Assembly (NCBI RefSeq): GCF_007483665.1
Contig: NZ_VIQO01000034.1
Span: 62,001 to 126,000, forward strand
Source: Catellatospora sichuanensis
GTDB taxonomy: Bacteria; Actinomycetota; Actinomycetes; Mycobacteriales; Micromonosporaceae
DNA: 64,000 bases
Direction: 5' to 3'
Shown: positions 17,365-24,270 of the stretch, piece by piece
How the letters are laid out: each line of letters begins with the position of its first letter
Position numbering within the stretch: position 1 is the stretch's first letter
Program-made: the position numbers and the translations under genes
The notes under the pieces: model-generated
The model's input: the letters and a program-made list of their open reading frames with translations, nothing else
The model's database searches: none
What the model was told of the DNA's origin: nothing

Positions 17365-18768
17365 TCAAGCGGCTTGTAACAGGTCGGCGACGAGATGGAT
17401 GCCCTCATGGATGGCGTCCGTGGTGAGGTTGCCGAAGCCGAGCACGAGTTGCGGTGCGCGGGTTCGCGACGTCATGCGGTAGCTGCTCATGCCGTGGAGG
17501 CCGACGGATCGACGTCGGGCTGCCGCGACGATGACCTGTTCGTCGGCGTCGGGCGGCAGCTGGGCGACGGCGTGGAAGCCGGCGGCCAGACCCAGCAGCT
17601 CGATGCCGGGGGCGTGCGTCCGCAGCGCTTCCACCAGGGCTGCGCGGCGCGCGGCGTAGCGGCGGCGCATGTGGCGCAGGTGCCGGTCGTACGTGCCGCT
17701 TCGCAGCAGCTCGGCGAGGGCGAGTTGGTCGATGACGGGTGAACCGCGGTCGGCGAGCTGTTTGTGCCTGGCGACCGCGGCCGACAGGTGCGGGGGTGTC
17801 AGCGCCCAGCCGAGCCGCAGGGCGGGTGCGAGTGACTTGCTGACCGAGCCGAGCAGCGCCACGTGGTCCGGTGCGAGGCCTTGGACGGCGCCGACCGGCT
17901 CGCGGTCGTACCGGAACTCCGCGTCGTAGTCGTCCTCGATGATGGTCGCGTTTCGGGCTGCCGCCCAGGCGACGAGGGCGTGTCGTCGTTCAGGGGTCAG
18001 CACGACGCCGGTGGGGGACTGGTGCGCGGGGGTGAGGATCACGGCACGCGCGTCGGTCGCCGCGAGCGCCTCGACGTCGATGCCCTGGTCGTCGACGGGT
18101 ATGGCGATGACGTCCAGCCCTACCGTCTTCCCGATCGGGTAGTGGTCGGGATCGCCGGGATCCTCCACGGCCACTGTCCGGACACCGTCGTCGGCGAGTG
18201 CGCGCAGGAGCAGTTGCAGCCCTTGCGCGTACCCGGCGCAGACGACCGTCTGGCTGGGGTGCGCAGCGGCGCCCCGGACCCGTCGTAGATAGGCGGCGAG
18301 CACCTCACGCAGCATTTGTGCGCCGTAAGGGTCGGCGTAGCCGAGCACTTCGGTCGGCGCCTGTTGGCAGGCGCGGCGTACCGCGCGGCCCCAGTCTTCG
18401 CGGGGAAAGCTGGACAGGTCGGGCACGGCGGGCCGGAAGTCGATGCGAACCGGTTCGGGGTCGGTGGTCCACACCGAACGGTTCCGTGACGGGCCGGCGG
18501 TGACTGCCACGCGGGTGGCCGAGCCGGGCGAGGTGACCAGGTAGCCCTCGGCTCGCAGCTGTGCGTAGCACTCGGTGACCAGGCCGCGGGAGAGGCCGAG
18601 GTCGGCGGCCAGCACGCGGGACGAGGGCAGCCGTTCCCCGCTGCCCAGCCGACCGGTTCGGACGGCCTCCCGAAGCGCGCGTTCGAGCTGGTCGCGCAGC
18701 GGCTCCGGACTGCTGCGGTCGATGGGCAGCGGCAGGTCCGGTCCGGAACCGGTCCATTCAACGGGCAT
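17365..18768 (-). CDS. MocR/PdxR-family GntR regulator with aminotransferase-like domain
   Basis: 467 aa. The N-terminal 80 residues are a GntR winged helix (LRDQLERALREAVRTGRLGSGERLPSSRVLAADLGLSRGLVTECY). The rest is fold-type I aminotransferase: HQSPTGVVLTPERR, DDYDAEFRYDREPVGAVQGL and the PLP lysine in LGSVSKSLAPALRLGW. In known MocR proteins PLP or an amino compound is the effector. It is divergent from an MFS exporter with 46 bases between starts, so it probably controls export rather than PLP synthesis. TAAGGT lies 8 nt before its ATG. Confidence 0.88.
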   Translation of the reverse strand: MPVEWTGSGPDLPLPIDRSSPEPLRDQLERALREAVRTGRLGSGERLPSSRVLAADLGLSRGLVTECYAQLRAEGYLVTSPGSATRVAVTAGPSRNRSVWTTDPEPVRIDFRPAVPDLSSFPREDWGRAVRRACQQAPTEVLGYADPYGAQMLREVLAAYLRRVRGAAAHPSQTVVCAGYAQGLQLLLRALADDGVRTVAVEDPGDPDHYPIGKTVGLDVIAIPVDDQGIDVEALAATDARAVILTPAHQSPTGVVLTPERRHALVAWAAARNATIIEDDYDAEFRYDREPVGAVQGLAPDHVALLGSVSKSLAPALRLGWALTPPHLSAAVARHKQLADRGSPVIDQLALAELLRSGTYDRHLRHMRRRYAARRAALVEALRTHAPGIELLGLAAGFHAVAQLPPDADEQVIVAAARRRSVGLHGMSSYRMTSRTRAPQLVLGFGNLTTDAIHEGIHLVADLLQAA

Positions 18769-18773
18769 GAAAC

Positions 18774-18808
18774 TGGACCTTACTGCTAAACCAGAGGGAA
18801 CCTACTGT
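18774..18808. promoter_or_regulatory. Shared MocR/MFS promoter-operator region
   Basis: The 46-bp divergent gap holds CTGG (near 18774) and CCAG (near 18791) as inverted arms. It also holds a rightward TACTGT box (18803-18808) 6 nt before the MFS ATG and a leftward TAAGGT 8 nt before the MocR ATG. Regulator binding here would cover both promoters. Confidence 0.45.
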
Positions 18809-18814
18809 TCCTGC

Positions 18815-20002
18815 ATGGCTCATCCTTCGCCGGCCGAGCAGGCGACCACGATCGTCCCGCCGCTGCTGACCCCGCCCATGGTGCGGCTGTTGGTGGCGTC
18901 GCTCGGCGCACTCGGTAGTTTCTACCTGCTGATTCCGGTCGTGCCGGCCTTCGTCGCCGGGACCGGCGGCGGCGGGATGGGCGCGGGCCTGTGCACCGGG
19001 GTCCTGATGCTCGGCACGGTGTTGGCCGAGTTGGCCGCACCGTCCCTCATCACCAGGCACGGCTACCGGACCGTGGTAGCGCTGGCTCTGCTGCTGCTCG
19101 GAGCGCCCGCTGCCCTGCTTCCGGCGTCGTCGTGGCCGCCCGTGGTGCTCGGGGTGTGCCTGCTACGGGGTGCCGGGGCCGGGATGGTGTTTGTCGCCGG
19201 CGCCGCCCTGGTGGCCGAACTCGCGCCGGACGTTCGCCGCGCCGAGGTGCTCGGTGTCTATGGCGCGGCAGTCGGAATCCCCTCGATCGTGTGCCTGCCG
19301 TCCGGGGTGTGGCTGGGCACGCACGTCGGTTTCGCACCCGTCTTCCTCACCGCCGCGGCTTTGGCGTTGCTGTCGCTGTGGGCCGTGCGGGGTCTGCCCG
19401 CCCGATCGGCCCGAGTCGAGCCGTCGCCGGTCAAGGTATCGCGGCGCGCCGGCGAGGTGGGCGGTTCGGCCCGGCCGGCAGTGGTCTTCGCCGCCGTCGC
19501 CCTGGTGGCCGGGGTGCTGTTGACGTTCCTTCCGCTCAGTCTCGCTGCTGCTCCTGGCCTGGCGGCGGTGGCGCTGCTGGTACAGGCGTGCATCACACCG
19601 CTGGCCCGCTGGGCGGCCGGCCGGTATGGCGACAGGTACGGAGGCAGCCTGCTCCTGCCCGCGGTCGTGGCGGTCGTAGCCGGGACCGCCGGGCTCGCCT
19701 GCGCGCACGGTCCGTTGGCGGTGATCGCCGGCGTCACCCTGTTCGGCGCCGGATTCGGCGCGGCGCAGAACGTGACGCTGGCCCTGATGTTCGCCGACGT
19801 GTCGGGGCCCGGTTATGCGCGAGCGAGCATGCTGTGGAATCTCGCCTACGACGCCGGCATGGGGGTGGGAGCCGTCGGTTTCGGGCTGTTGGTCGCTTCG
19901 ACCGGTTACCCGGCCGGATTCGCGCTGACCGCCGCCGTTCTGCTTCCCGTCCTCGTGCCCGCGTGGCGCGAGCGGCGACGCTTCCCCGCCCACCCGGCAT
20001 GA
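18815..20002 (+). CDS. MFS transporter
   Basis: 395 aa from ATG 18815; the longer upstream frame runs antisense into the MocR gene. Twelve hydrophobic segments (VRLLVASLGALGSFYLLIPVV, VVALALLLLGAPAALLPAS, AVVFAAVALVAGVLLTFLPL). RHGYRTVV between TM2 and TM3 is a weak form of the MFS signature. GAAQNVTLALMFADVSGPGYARASMLWN lies in the C-terminal half. It probably effluxes or takes up a substrate sensed by the adjacent MocR regulator. The start appears leaderless. Confidence 0.85.
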   Translation: MAHPSPAEQATTIVPPLLTPPMVRLLVASLGALGSFYLLIPVVPAFVAGTGGGGMGAGLCTGVLMLGTVLAELAAPSLITRHGYRTVVALALLLLGAPAALLPASSWPPVVLGVCLLRGAGAGMVFVAGAALVAELAPDVRRAEVLGVYGAAVGIPSIVCLPSGVWLGTHVGFAPVFLTAAALALLSLWAVRGLPARSARVEPSPVKVSRRAGEVGGSARPAVVFAAVALVAGVLLTFLPLSLAAAPGLAAVALLVQACITPLARWAAGRYGDRYGGSLLLPAVVAVVAGTAGLACAHGPLAVIAGVTLFGAGFGAAQNVTLALMFADVSGPGYARASMLWNLAYDAGMGVGAVGFGLLVASTGYPAGFALTAAVLLPVLVPAWRERRRFPAHPA

Positions 20003-20034
20003 CCCGGCAACGAACCTTGAAGAGGACACGGCAC

Positions 20035-20040
20035 TAGAAT
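20035..20040 (+). promoter_or_regulatory. Leaderless-type -10 box for the YdeN-like gene
   Basis: TAGAAT followed by 6 nt and the ATG at 20047. No ribosome site. Confidence 0.5.
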
Positions 20041-20046
20041 CGGCGG

Positions 20047-20616
20047 ATGGTGCGACATCTGCTGGTGCCGGGACGCGGCATTCCCCGACCGGAGCACTGG
20101 CAGCAGCGCTGGGCCGACGCGAACCCCGAATACCGGTGGGCGCCTCACCCGCCCGGCCCGCCGTTCACCGTGCATGAGCGGGTGGCCGCGCTGCACGAGG
20201 CCATCATTGCCGACACGGTGCCGGCGGTCCTGATAGCGCACAGCGCCGGGTGCATCACCACGGTCACCTGGGCCGCTCGCCACGTCGGCCCGGTGCGCGC
20301 CGCGCTGCTGGTCACGCCGCCCTACATCGACCCACTGTGGTCACCGGGCCCCGACCGCCCGGGCGATTCCGTCTTCGGGACCGTGCCCCGCGAGCCGCTG
20401 CCGTTCCGCACGATCCTGGTTGCCAGCCACACCGATCCCTACACGACGTTCGCACAGTTCGAGCAGTACGCCGCGGACTGGGGCGCGGAGCTGTACGACG
20501 CGGGCGACGCCGGCCACATCGAGACGGCCGACGGCTACGGCCCCTGGCCGGACGGCGAGCGGCTGGTCGCCGCCCTCGGTACGGGGCCGGGCGCAGCCGG
20601 TACCGTGGCTTCGTGA
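20047..20616 (+). CDS. RBBP9/YdeN-type serine hydrolase
   Basis: 189 aa, the usual length for this family. It opens MVRHLLVPGRG, then has EHWQQRW, the nucleophile elbow AHSAGC (Ser near residue 66), the acid Asp in ASHTDPYTTF and the catalytic His in AGHIETADGYGPW. All three triad residues are visible. Natural substrates of these small hydrolases are mostly unknown. The stop overlaps the GTG of the arginase-fold gene by 4 bases (GTGA), so the two are translationally coupled and likely functionally linked. Confidence 0.87.
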   Translation: MVRHLLVPGRGIPRPEHWQQRWADANPEYRWAPHPPGPPFTVHERVAALHEAIIADTVPAVLIAHSAGCITTVTWAARHVGPVRAALLVTPPYIDPLWSPGPDRPGDSVFGTVPREPLPFRTILVASHTDPYTTFAQFEQYAADWGAELYDAGDAGHIETADGYGPWPDGERLVAALGTGPGAAGTVAS

Positions 20617-21371
20617 CGATCATCTTTGTGCCGTACCACCTCGACGAACGACTGCCCGATCACGACTTCCCGCTGCCGGACGGCCACACCGTCAGGACGG
20701 TGACCGAGCAGCTTCCCGACGGGGACGTCTGGGCCCGGCTCGGCCACCTCTACGAGCCGGTGGCGTGGCAGGTCGCCCATTGCGTGCAGTCCGGCGAGAC
20801 GCCGACGGTCGTGTCCGGTGACTGCACCGTGTCCCTGGGCACGATGGCGGGCCTGCAGCAGGCGGGCGTGGACGCCGGCATCGTCTGGTTCGACGCGCAC
20901 GGAGACGTGCAGACGCTGGAGACGACCGCGTCGGGCTATGCGGGCGGCATGCCGCTGCGGATCCTCGTCGGCTACCGGCCCGAGCTGATCTCCCAGCGGC
21001 TGGGCCTGCGCCCACTGGCGGAGGACCGGGCGCTGCTCGTGGACGCCCGTGACCTGGACCAGCCGGAGGCCGACTACCTGGCCACCGCGGCCGTACGCCG
21101 GTGCGGCGTCGACGACCTGGACGCGGCGATGCTGCCGCCCGGCCCGCTGGTGCTCCACGTCGACCTGGACGTGATCGATGCCGGAGAGCTGCCGGACCTG
21201 CGTTTCCCGGTGTCCGGCGGCCCGACGGCGTCGGCGGTGGTGGCGGCGGCGCGGCGCGTGCTGGACACCGGCCGCGTCGCCGCCGTCGACATCGCCTGCA
21301 CCTGGCACCCCGGTCGGCTGGACCCGCACGGCGTCCGCGCCGGCCTGCTGTCCGCGCTGACCGCGAGCTAG
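20613..21371 (+). CDS. Arginase/agmatinase-fold protein with altered metal site
   Basis: 252 aa, GTG start inside the GTGA overlap. Ureohydrolase motifs: GDCTVSLG (normally GGDHS), WFDAHGDVQT (DAHxD) and HVDLDVID (DxDxxD). The His ligand of the first motif is replaced by Cys (or the preceding Asp), while the second and third metal motifs are intact. It is shorter than typical arginases. This looks like a divergent actinobacterial arginase-fold branch whose activity is unproven. Context with a serine hydrolase suggests a small amide or ester pathway. Confidence 0.78.
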   Translation: MTIIFVPYHLDERLPDHDFPLPDGHTVRTVTEQLPDGDVWARLGHLYEPVAWQVAHCVQSGETPTVVSGDCTVSLGTMAGLQQAGVDAGIVWFDAHGDVQTLETTASGYAGGMPLRILVGYRPELISQRLGLRPLAEDRALLVDARDLDQPEADYLATAAVRRCGVDDLDAAMLPPGPLVLHVDLDVIDAGELPDLRFPVSGGPTASAVVAAARRVLDTGRVAAVDIACTWHPGRLDPHGVRAGLLSALTAS

Positions 21372-21380
21372 CAGCCGGGA

Positions 21381-21405
21381 ACCGGAGCGGCGAACAGGCT
21401 CCGGT
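21381..21405 (+). terminator. Terminator 1 after the hydrolase/arginase pair
   Basis: 8-bp stem ACCGGAGC/GCTCCGGT with a 9-base loop, 9 bases past the stop codon. Confidence 0.7.
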
Positions 21406-21407
21406 GC

Positions 21408-21455
21408 GAGTCCGGGGCTGCCGCTCGCTCGGGACGGGAGGCAGCCCCTGGACTC
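21408..21455. terminator. Long hairpin between convergent genes
   Basis: 15 paired positions with one bulge (21408-21422 with 21440-21455), 17-base loop. It ends 2 bases before the stop of the leftward membrane-protein gene, so it may end transcription from both sides. Confidence 0.8.
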
Positions 21456-21456
21456 G

Positions 21457-22551
21457 TCAGCCCTCGACGGCCGCCGCGTCGGACGGCACTGAATCACCCT
21501 GCGGGCGGTGGCGATGCCACGGGGTGAAGACGACGATGCCCGCGCAGGCGATCAGTCCGACCACGATCACGCTCGCGGCGAGCGGGTTGGCGATCTGGTT
21601 GGCCAGCGGATACATGAGGTCGGCGGCGAGCAGCATGCTGTCGGTGTCCGGATCCGGCACCATGCTCAGCACGTTGTCGACCGTGTTCGCCGCGCACGCG
21701 TACAGGGCGGGGATTCCGAAGAGGAGGACCAGCATCCGGTCCTCACGCGGGGTGCGCGTGAAGCGGTGGGTCAGCCACGTCATCACCGGCCAGGACACGA
21801 CCAGCCCGAGGACGAACCCGGCGATCGCCGCGCTGAGCACCCCACCGGGCTCCACCCGATGAACGGCGATGACCACCGCTGACCGCCCATCGCTTTCGCG
21901 GTCCTCTGACAGTCGCAGCAGGAGGCCGTCGCGGGACGCCCAGAACATGCCGCAGGCGCAGTCGTCCGGCTGGGCGAAGGCGCCGGTCTGCCAGCCGTCG
22001 TCTGCCAGACGCCGGTGCGCCTCGGTCAGGACGCCATGCGCCGCGTCGACCTTCGGGTAGATGCGGGTGTGGCCGCCCGGCACCGGTCTCACCCCGGGCA
22101 GGTCCTCCGCCGCGAGAGTCTGGAACTGTCCCCACGCCTTGTACGTGTAGGCCATGTGGAGGGGATCCGTCTCGCCGAAACTGACCCGTCCGGGCGGTCG
22201 GCCGACGAGGCTGTCGCTCCGTGTGATGGTCTCGGGATTGTCGAGTGCGGGCTGCTCAGCCGCTGGAGATCCCCAGGCGGCATAGGCGCCGACGCCGCTG
22301 AGTACGACGGCCGTCCAGAGCGCGGCGACGCCTGCCGCGATCTTGCCGGCCAGTCCGGGTGGCACCAGCCGCAACCTGAGCCCCGACAGGATCAGATGGG
22401 TCGTCTCGCCGAGGGTCGCCCGAACCTGTCCCGGCTTGGCCGCGTCCAGCAGCGTGGTGAGGATCTCCAGCCCTCGTTCGTGCCGGTAGAAGCGAGGATA
22501 GGCCAGCAGCAGGCGGCGGTAGGAGCGTTCGAGTTCGGCCTGCTCAGGCAT
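21457..22551 (-). CDS. Membrane protein of PadR pair, copy A
   Basis: 364 aa from ATG 22551, overlapping the padR stop by 8 bases (ATGCCTGA). The N-terminus (LERSYRRLLLAYPRFYRHERGLEILTTLLDAAKPGQVRATLGE) resembles the conserved helical N-terminal part of actinobacterial PadR-partner membrane proteins. A span follows at about residue 65-85, then an extracellular Cys-containing segment (DDCACGMFWASRDG) and four C-terminal spans ending LANQIANPLAASVIVVGLIACAGIV. Function unknown. A paralogue lies at 23001-24095. The pair could sense an envelope signal that PadR transduces. Confidence 0.8.
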   Translation of the reverse strand: MPEQAELERSYRRLLLAYPRFYRHERGLEILTTLLDAAKPGQVRATLGETTHLILSGLRLRLVPPGLAGKIAAGVAALWTAVVLSGVGAYAAWGSPAAEQPALDNPETITRSDSLVGRPPGRVSFGETDPLHMAYTYKAWGQFQTLAAEDLPGVRPVPGGHTRIYPKVDAAHGVLTEAHRRLADDGWQTGAFAQPDDCACGMFWASRDGLLLRLSEDRESDGRSAVVIAVHRVEPGGVLSAAIAGFVLGLVVSWPVMTWLTHRFTRTPREDRMLVLLFGIPALYACAANTVDNVLSMVPDPDTDSMLLAADLMYPLANQIANPLAASVIVVGLIACAGIVVFTPWHRHRPQGDSVPSDAAAVEG

Positions 22552-22885
22552 GCTGCACCCCCACGCCGAAGCCGAACGCCTCGCGCAGGCGGGTCGCGGC
22601 GACGCTCGCGTCCGACCGCATGCGCTCCACCGCGGCCTCCAGGGCTGCGCGGCCGTCATCGGACAGCACGTAGTAGCGGCGCAACCGCCCGGCGACGGCC
22701 TCCTCCCGGTCCACCACGATCAGGCCGGTGGAGGTGAGCCGGTCCAGCGCGGCGTACAGCGTGCCGGCCTTCAGGATGATCCGCCCACTGGACAGCTGCT
22801 CGACGGCCTGCATGACGCCGTATCCGTGCAATGGGGAGCGGATCAGGGCCGTCAGGATGAAGAACGTGGGTTCCTGCATCGTCAT
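22544..22885 (-). CDS. PadR-family transcriptional repressor, intact copy
   Basis: 113 aa, the typical length of a short PadR (PadR-s2). Motifs: FFILTALIRSPLHGYGVMQAVEQLSSGRI, then LKAGTLYAALDRLTSTGLI (winged helix) and RRYYVLSDDGRAALEA. It starts at ATG 22885 (ATG 22879 is an alternative). The upstream region has a palindrome lying between -35 and -10 boxes, strongly suggesting autorepression. It is translationally coupled to the membrane protein. Confidence 0.92.
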   Translation of the reverse strand: MTMQEPTFFILTALIRSPLHGYGVMQAVEQLSSGRIILKAGTLYAALDRLTSTGLIVVDREEAVAGRLRRYYVLSDDGRAALEAAVERMRSDASVAATRLREAFGFGVGVQHA

Positions 22886-22891
22886 GCCAGC

Positions 22892-22927
22892 AATATAGAC
22901 GATCTGTATATACAGTCAATCTGTATA
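22892..22927 (-). promoter_or_regulatory. Leaderless promoter with PadR operator, copy A
   Basis: On the minus strand: -35 TTGACT (22914-22919), a 16-nt spacer, -10 TATATT (22892-22897), then 6 nt to the ATG at 22885. The 12-bp perfect palindrome CTGTATATACAG (22904-22915) lies in the spacer. A further CTGTATA half site lies at 22921-22927. A PadR dimer bound here would block polymerase. Confidence 0.8.
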
Positions 22928-22971
22928 GGGCCGGGCGACGGGCACCCGGCCCTGCCCGCCCGCGCGGGCCG

Positions 22972-23004
22972 CAGCGCGTGGCAGGTCGGCGTGGTCCGGT
23001 TCAG
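22972..23004 (-). pseudogene. Fossil of the LysR gene 3' end
   Basis: 28 of 33 bases match the last part of the LysR coding region (24288-24320). Translated, it reads EPDHADLPRA against EPDRADLPRA. It lies just beyond the copy A operator, where the real LysR end sits relative to copy B. This marks the outer boundary of the duplicated block. Confidence 0.75.
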
Positions 23005-24095
23005 CCCCCGGCTACCGCCGTATGCGAGGCAAGTGCGTCCACCCGCAGGTGGCGCCGGCGCCACGGTGTGAACACGGTGAAGTTGACGCAGACGGCGAAA
23101 CCGACCGCGATCACGCTCGCCGCGAGCGGGTTGGCGATCTGGTTGGCCAGCGGATACATGAGGTCGACGGCGAGCAGCACGTCGTCGACGTTCATGAACG
23201 GTGCCGTCCTCCACACGTTGTCGAGCGTGTTCGCGAAGCAGGCGAGCAGGGCCGCAACGCCGAACAGGGCGACCACCGGCCGGTCGCCGTTCGCGAGGCG
23301 TGCACAGCGGTGGGCCAGCGAGGTCATCACCGGCCAGGCCGCGAGCAGTCCGACGGCGAACCCGGCGATCGCACCGGCCAGCACGCCACGGGGCTCGACG
23401 GGGTAGACGTCCACGTCAACCGCCGACCGCCGATTGCCGGATGGTGCCTCTGCCATGCGCAGCACGAGTCCGTCGCGGTTGGCCCAGAACACGTTGCAAC
23501 CGCAGAATTCCGGTTTCGTGATGGCGCCGGTGTGCCAGCCGTCGGCCCGCAGGCGACCGTACGCGGCGTCCAGGACGCCACGGGTCGCGTCGACCTCCAG
23601 ATAGGTGCGGTGGCGGCCGGAAGGCGCCGGCTTCACCCCGGGCAGTGACTCTCCGCGGAGATCCTGGAGCCGTCCCGTGGCCCAGTTGGAGTCGGCGACG
23701 TCGAGCGGGTCGCCGACGGTGGCCTCGATCCAGGTGGGCGGCTGGCCGACGAGCGTGTCGGCGAGGGCCGCGAGTTTGGGATCGTCGAGGGCGCGCGGGT
23801 CGGCCGACGAGGAGTCCCAGGCGGCGTACGCGCCTACGCCGCCGAGCACGACGGCCAGCCACAGCGTCGCGATGCCCGCCGCGACCGCGGCGGCCGGGCC
23901 CGGCGGCACGAGGCGGAATCGCAGTCCGGACAGGATCAGGTGCGCTGCCTCGCCGGGCGTTGCCCGGACCTGTCCCGGCTTCGCCGCGTCCAGCAGGGTG
24001 GTGAGGATCTCCAGCTCGCGCTCGCGGCGGTAGAAACGGGGGTAGGCGCGCAGCAGGCGGCGGAAGGAACGTTCGAGCTGGTCCTGCTCAGCCAT
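23001..24095 (-). CDS. Membrane protein of PadR pair, copy B
   Basis: 364 aa, the same length as copy A and clearly paralogous throughout: shared LERSxRRLLxAYPRFYR start, LTTLLDAAKPGQVRAT, C-G-C motif (EFCGCNVFWANRDG) and YPLANQIANPLAASVI near the C-terminus. The most divergent part is the extracellular region between about residues 95 and 230. It starts at ATG 24095 and overlaps the stop of the padR remnant by 8 bases. The presumed regulator of its promoter is the intact PadR from copy A. Confidence 0.82.
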   Translation of the reverse strand: MAEQDQLERSFRRLLRAYPRFYRRERELEILTTLLDAAKPGQVRATPGEAAHLILSGLRFRLVPPGPAAAVAAGIATLWLAVVLGGVGAYAAWDSSSADPRALDDPKLAALADTLVGQPPTWIEATVGDPLDVADSNWATGRLQDLRGESLPGVKPAPSGRHRTYLEVDATRGVLDAAYGRLRADGWHTGAITKPEFCGCNVFWANRDGLVLRMAEAPSGNRRSAVDVDVYPVEPRGVLAGAIAGFAVGLLAAWPVMTSLAHRCARLANGDRPVVALFGVAALLACFANTLDNVWRTAPFMNVDDVLLAVDLMYPLANQIANPLAASVIAVGFAVCVNFTVFTPWRRRHLRVDALASHTAVAGG

Positions 24096-24219
24096 GCTGC
24101 ACTGCCACGCTGAAGGCCTCCTGCAGGCGGGTCGTGGCGCCGGTCGCGTCGGACCGCATCCGCTCCACCGCGGTTTGCCGCGCGGTCAGGATGAAGAACG
24201 TGGGTTCCTGCATCGTCAT
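24088..24219 (-). pseudogene. padR remnant: 43-codon in-frame internal deletion
   Basis: The frame keeps the first 13 residues of PadR (MTMQEPTFFILTA) and the last 27 or so (TAVERMRSDATGATTRLQEAF... ending QHG), joined by three codons. About 70 residues, including the whole winged helix, are missing. The reading frame, the start and the stop-start overlap with the membrane-protein gene are intact. It cannot bind DNA as a PadR but can still act as a leader ORF. Its promoter differs from copy A at 1 of 46 positions. Confidence 0.9.
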
Positions 24220-24225
24220 GCCAGC

Positions 24226-24261
24226 AATATAGACGGTCTGTATATACAGTCAATCTGTATA
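24226..24261 (-). promoter_or_regulatory. Leaderless promoter with PadR operator, copy B
   Basis: Same elements as copy A: -10 TATATT (24226-24231), -35 TTGACT (24248-24253), palindrome CTGTATATACAG (24238-24249) and half site CTGTATA (24255-24261). One base differs from copy A in a 46-base alignment (24217-24262 against 22883-22928). Confidence 0.8.
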
Positions 24262-24270
24262 GAGTGCCGA

